Assembly (NCBI GenBank): GCA_015179045.1
Contig: WHUZ01000345.1
Coordinates: 1-10,672 of the forward strand
DNA length: 10,672 nucleotides
From: Kalaharituber pfeilii
Lineage: Eukaryota; Ascomycota; Pezizomycetes; Pezizales; Pezizaceae
Reading direction: 5' to 3'
Shown here: positions 8,701-10,672 of the stretch, in pieces
Numbering within the stretch: the stretch's first letter is position 1
Layout: every line of letters begins with the position of its first letter
Notes under the pieces: model-generated
Seen by the model: only the letters and a program-made list of their open reading frames with translations
Database searches by the model: none
Told to the model about the DNA's origin: nothing
Position numbers and translations under genes: made by a program

Positions 8701-9287
8701 AGGGTCGCGCTCATCTTTGACATTTGATCTGGGATAACAGGAAACATCGACATAACGGAGTCTATTTGCTGCTTTTGCTGTGATAAGCCAGTCATGACCT
8801 CTCCGGATGTCTTCGATAGAAGTTCACTATGATCATTTAGTATTTGGAAATGCAAATGTCAAGGGAATTGGAAATACCAGTTCGCAATAGTCAACGAAAA
8901 TTCGATTGTTTGAGTGCAGCGATGCAATGTTTGGACTATCTCTACACACTCTTCTCTCTTGAATGGCCATTTCAAGCGGTCACTAAACCCCCCTGATACT
9001 CGAAACTTGACTAATTTTGGGTGAAGCCTTTCAATCTTGCTCTTACAGATCTCAATTACGATACAAAGAGCAGAAGTTTGGTGAAAATTCCCTTTGACAT
9101 CTTGCTCTGTCAGGAAGGTAATCAGCTGTTTGAGAGTGTGACTCAGTGCAGTAATTTCAGTGAGTAAGTCAAGAGCATCCTTCGGAGCAGAATTGACCTG
9201 GCTCGTATAATTGCTTAGGATCTTCCCAAGCTCAAGCGCTAAGGAGAGGAAGCCAGCAACTCCAGTCGAAATGGAAAAGGGATCCAT
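5681..9287 (-). CDS. NLR (STAND) receptor: HeLo-like N-terminal domain, NACHT, ankyrin repeats; C-terminus frameshifted
   Basis: Five exons (9287-8878, 8826-8603, 8531-8321, 8245-7637, 7583-5681) sum to 3357 bases, 1118 residues plus stop. The ATG at 9287 is the first after an in-frame TAG at 9299-9297. Residues 1 to about 210 form a HeLo-like fungal STAND N-terminal domain (MDPFSISTGVAGFLSLALEL...NSAPKDALDLLTEI), in this class proposed to trigger cell death. After a WLSPLEPQKRHQD linker (221-232) comes the NACHT ATPase: Walker A GMPGAGKT (272-279), Walker B FICIDAMDEL (375-384), and a FTGRP sensor-like motif near 420. A winged-helix-like part with HYTLQEYF (601-608) follows. Ankyrin repeats run from about 717, with ten complete 34-residue units at 750-1089. 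Such proteins are cytosolic switches acting in non-self recognition or incompatibility; the ligand is unknown. The last 15 residues are out of frame after a shift near 5724. No partner effector gene is adjacent. Confidence 0.92.
5851..6258 (-). repeat. Homogenised 102-base ankyrin-coding tandem repeats
   Basis: Units at 5953-6054 and 6055-6156 are identical over all 102 bases, and 5851-5952 differs by one base. The unit at 6157-6258 is mostly the same but diverges in its second half. Each encodes one 34-residue ankyrin repeat (TPLSYAAERGHEAVVRLL type). The array continues as increasingly diverged units to about 6780 and belongs to the NLR gene. Such identity shows recent duplication or gene conversion, as known for repeat domains of fungal NLRs. 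Confidence 0.93.
7584..7636 (-). other. Intron 4 of the NLR gene (53 bases)
   Basis: Consensus donor GTAAGT and acceptor TTATCAG. Splicing (phase 2) joins LLEKSQGM to FLLPALHINMILQKPT, the expected continuation at the end of the NACHT domain. Confidence 0.92.
8246..8320 (-). other. Intron 3 of the NLR gene (75 bases)
   Basis: Donor GTATAT, branch point GCTAAC 14 to 19 bases before the acceptor TTGAAG. It lies just after the Walker A motif and joins GKTVIA to SVVIDHL (phase 2). Confidence 0.88.
8532..8602 (-). other. Intron 2 of the NLR gene (71 bases)
   Basis: Donor GTGCGT, pyrimidine-rich acceptor TTTTTCAG. Splicing (phase 1) joins NLQLNMD to VENTEKLLAWLSPLEP, which precedes the NACHT domain in this family. 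Confidence 0.9.
8827..8877 (-). other. Intron 1 of the NLR gene (51 bases)
   Basis: Donor GTATTT, acceptor ATCATAG, with a branch-like TACTAAAT close to the acceptor. Splicing joins AAC-TG to T-GAA, restoring the family sequence SLTIANCELLSKTS; without splicing the frame ends within the intron. Confidence 0.9.
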
Positions 9288-9451
9288 TTCCCGATGCTAA
9301 GAATATGCAATCAGATTCGGAAAATGTATCGTGAAGGTATACTGATAAGATATGTCAATTCCGTTAGAGACTCGGCACCGGGGGCAAGTTTTGATTTTGG
9401 AATGAATGCAGATTCGTAGATGTATAGAGCGGTTCAGACTATGAGCGAGTA
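9288..9451 (-). promoter_or_regulatory. Proximal upstream region of the NLR gene
   Basis: This is the 164 bases between the NLR start codon and the LINE insertion. It should contain the 5' untranslated region and any core promoter that survived. I see no clear TATA box; the stretch is moderately AT-rich near 9300-9380. Role inferred from position only. Confidence 0.35.
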
Positions 9452-9990
9452 AGGGGACTCGAGGAAGGGGACGGCGCAGAACGGGAGAGAAGTGGCCACC
9501 GGGAGTGGGGTGCGGCAGAGAGTTAAGGTGTGGAGGAAGGAGAAGAGAGAGGTGGAGGGATATGGGAAAGGGAAGGTCGTGGAGTGGAATCTGGTGGCGG
9601 TGTCCAATTTCACTGCCTTGCGCCTGGAGAGAGGGAGATGTGCGATGTGGTTGAAAAGGCTGAGGGTGGCCGAATTCGGATAAGTGCAGGTGCGGGGAGG
9701 TGCAAACGGGGGAGCACCTCGCTTTCCACCAGAAGAACAGTCAAGAAGGTTTTGAGAACTGGAGCGACATGGAAAAGAATTGGAAGAGGGAGGACGTGTT
9801 AGAAAATTTCTTTTCCGGAATCAGGTTCTAGAAGGGGAGAGGGGGGATGGAACGGGGATATGTATGTAGAACTTTCTTTGTTAAGCCTGTCTCCGGGCTT
9901 TGAAGGCTTGCCCAGGCACCCTGCCATGGGTTACGTGTTTTGTTTTTTTTAAGAAAAAAAAAAAAAAAAAAAAAAACAGGGGACTCGAGG
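9452..9990 (+). mobile_element. 5'-truncated LINE (Tad1-like) fragment with poly(A) tail and 13-base target-site duplication
   Basis: The 13-mer AGGGGACTCGAGG occurs at 9452-9464 and again at 9978-9990. The second copy starts one base after a 23-base A run (9954-9976). Between them are 513 bases that carry, in order, the C-terminal end of a LINE ORF2-like protein, an untranslated stretch and the poly(A) tail. Terminal duplication, poly(A) at the 3' side and a missing 5' end are the hallmarks of target-primed reverse transcription. The assignment to a Tad1-like fungal LINE rests on the Cys/His motif and is less certain than the retro-insertion itself. It sits 164 bases upstream of the NLR start and points away from it. 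Confidence 0.85.
9465..9831 (+). pseudogene. LINE ORF2 C-terminal remnant, one frameshift
   Basis: The first frame runs to TAA at 9681-9683 and includes GYGKGKVVEWN and a TALRLERGRCAMWLKRLRV segment. Removing one T (9681) continues it as KCRCGEVQTGEHLAFH and on to FFSGIRF with a stop at 9829-9831. The pattern of a leucine-rich 'LRxxxxxxxxxLxR' segment followed by CxCG...QTxEHL is the known C-terminal zinc-binding region after the reverse transcriptase and RNase H domains of Tad1-type LINEs. The last expected Cys of that motif is Gln here. With no reverse transcriptase or endonuclease part, a frameshift and a lost metal ligand, it is inactive. Confidence 0.72.
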
Positions 9991-10240
9991 GGAGTTGCGG
10001 CTCTACAACAACAAAGCGGGGTACGCAGGACGAGATGAATTCTTGGCGCATATTCCTACTCCGATTGTTCTGATTTTTTAGGGATACTTAGACCTAGGGA
10101 TTTCGGTAGCAGGCCTCCCATGGTGCTGCACGTAGTAGAATATCTGCTCGCCAGTTCTGGAGTTTCGAGATAGAGTTCAAGTCAGCTTGTAAGGTGAACT
10201 AAAGTTGCGGTCATTGCTTTCGATTCCCACCCTGAAAATA
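9991..10240. other. Intergenic, no gene recognised
   Basis: Sequence between the LINE insertion and the polygalacturonase fragment. I find no upstream polygalacturonase exon here; the translated frames show none of the family motifs. A GTAAGG at 10189 could serve as a cryptic donor for the intron whose acceptor is at 10262. Confidence 0.4.
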
Positions 10241-10262
10241 CTAACTTTACATGGTTATGCAG
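10241..10262 (+). other. Intron 3' end: branch point and splice acceptor of the polygalacturonase fragment
   Basis: CTAAC at 10241-10245 matches the fungal branch-point consensus, and TGCAG at 10258-10262 is a consensus acceptor at a normal distance. Splicing here would place GG-GTG-CGC-ATC as G-V-R-I, where the family has NGVRIKT. Confidence 0.7.
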
Positions 10263-10492
10263 GGGTGCGCATCAAGACCGTCTACGGCGCGACCGGCTCC
10301 GTCTCCAATTTCACCTACGCGGATATCACTTTGAAGAACATCACTAAATACGGAATCGTGATTGAGCAAGATTACGAGAATGGTTCACCCATGGCCACAG
10401 GAAAGCCAACCTCAGGTGTCCCAATTAGCAATGTCACACTCAAGGACGTTAAGGGGACTGTCACTTCTAGTTCACAAGAGAATGTATTCTGA
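10263..10492 (+). pseudogene. Last-exon fragment of a GH28 endopolygalacturonase
   Basis: About 76 residues are in frame: [20 protein letters not shown], then [29 protein letters not shown] and a stop after QENVF. RIKT is the conserved substrate-binding motif of endopolygalacturonases, which cleave the pectin backbone outside the cell, and the rest is the late part of the parallel beta-helix. The catalytic Asp residues and signal peptide lie in exons absent upstream. Family members continue past this point with a Cys-rich end (NVYILCGSGSCSDW type) that is missing, so both sides are cut. The retained intron acceptor shows the piece was copied as DNA, not from spliced mRNA. No frameshift is seen inside it, which suggests the loss is not very old. 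Confidence 0.85.
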
Positions 10493-10672
10493 ACAGGTTA
10501 TAGGTATGTATTGATAGGAGATAAGCCGTATTCGACAGAGATATTTATGTAGATATGCTAAGTCGTGGGCGACTTGGGAGGCAGCGTGGGAATACGTGCA
10601 AACTAGCTTCGTAGTGCGAACTAATTTTCGCAGCTCACAATATATTCCACGACATCAGCTACTTGTGCCGAA

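Noticed and set aside
8275..8855. Two minus-strand frames (8275-8598 and 8361-8855) as separate genes
   Set aside because: They are unspliced readings of NLR exons 2 and 3 that run through introns; splicing gives one continuous protein.
9530..9802. Plus-strand 90-codon frame inside the LINE fragment
   Set aside because: It is a neighbouring frame of the ORF2 remnant; its product lacks the CxCG...QTxEHL motif seen in the correct frames.
9465..9977. The poly(A)-tailed insert as a tRNA-derived SINE
   Set aside because: GGTTCTAG near 9825 resembles a B box only weakly and no A box fits; the Cys/His motif of a LINE ORF2 explains the sequence better.

Overview
The window looks like genomic DNA of a filamentous ascomycete (Pezizomycotina). 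The evidence is one gene with four short GT-AG introns (51, 71, 75 and 53 bases), a fungal STAND/NLR protein, the last exon of a secreted-type endopolygalacturonase, and two poly(A)-tailed retro-insertions. A plant-associated fungus would fit the polygalacturonase, but species cannot be read from the sequence.

Layout from left to right. Positions 1-1527 (minus) hold the 5' part of a long, highly charged coiled-coil reading frame that runs off the left edge. It may be a retroelement ORF1 (gag-like) protein, but I do not recognise it. Positions 1528-5200 are about 3.7 kb with no gene I can name. This stretch contains a GC-rich block with a 172-codon open frame, a doubtful small ORF, and a 35-base direct repeat. 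At 5205-5277 a 31-base poly(T) tract with a 24-base stub sits between 9-base direct repeats, as expected of a very short, 5'-truncated retro-insertion on the minus strand.

The main gene occupies 9287 down to 5681 (minus). It is a five-exon NACHT-ankyrin NLR of 1118 residues with a HeLo-like N-terminal domain, a NACHT ATPase and about 11 ankyrin repeats. Three adjacent 102-base repeat units are almost identical. A frameshift near 5724 cuts off about two further ankyrin repeats that remain readable in another frame down to a stop at 5448.

Upstream of the NLR start lies a 513-base, 5'-truncated LINE fragment (9465-9977, plus). It carries the C-terminal Cys/His motif of a LINE ORF2, a 3' untranslated region and a poly(A) tail, and is bounded by a 13-base target-site duplication. 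At 10263-10492 (plus) is an isolated last-exon fragment of a GH28 endopolygalacturonase. It keeps its intron branch point and splice acceptor but lacks its catalytic exons and its C-terminal end.

Overall this is an accessory, rearranged neighbourhood: a fast-evolving innate-immunity-type receptor flanked by retro-insertions and gene debris. Nothing suggests the genes form a common operon or pathway.
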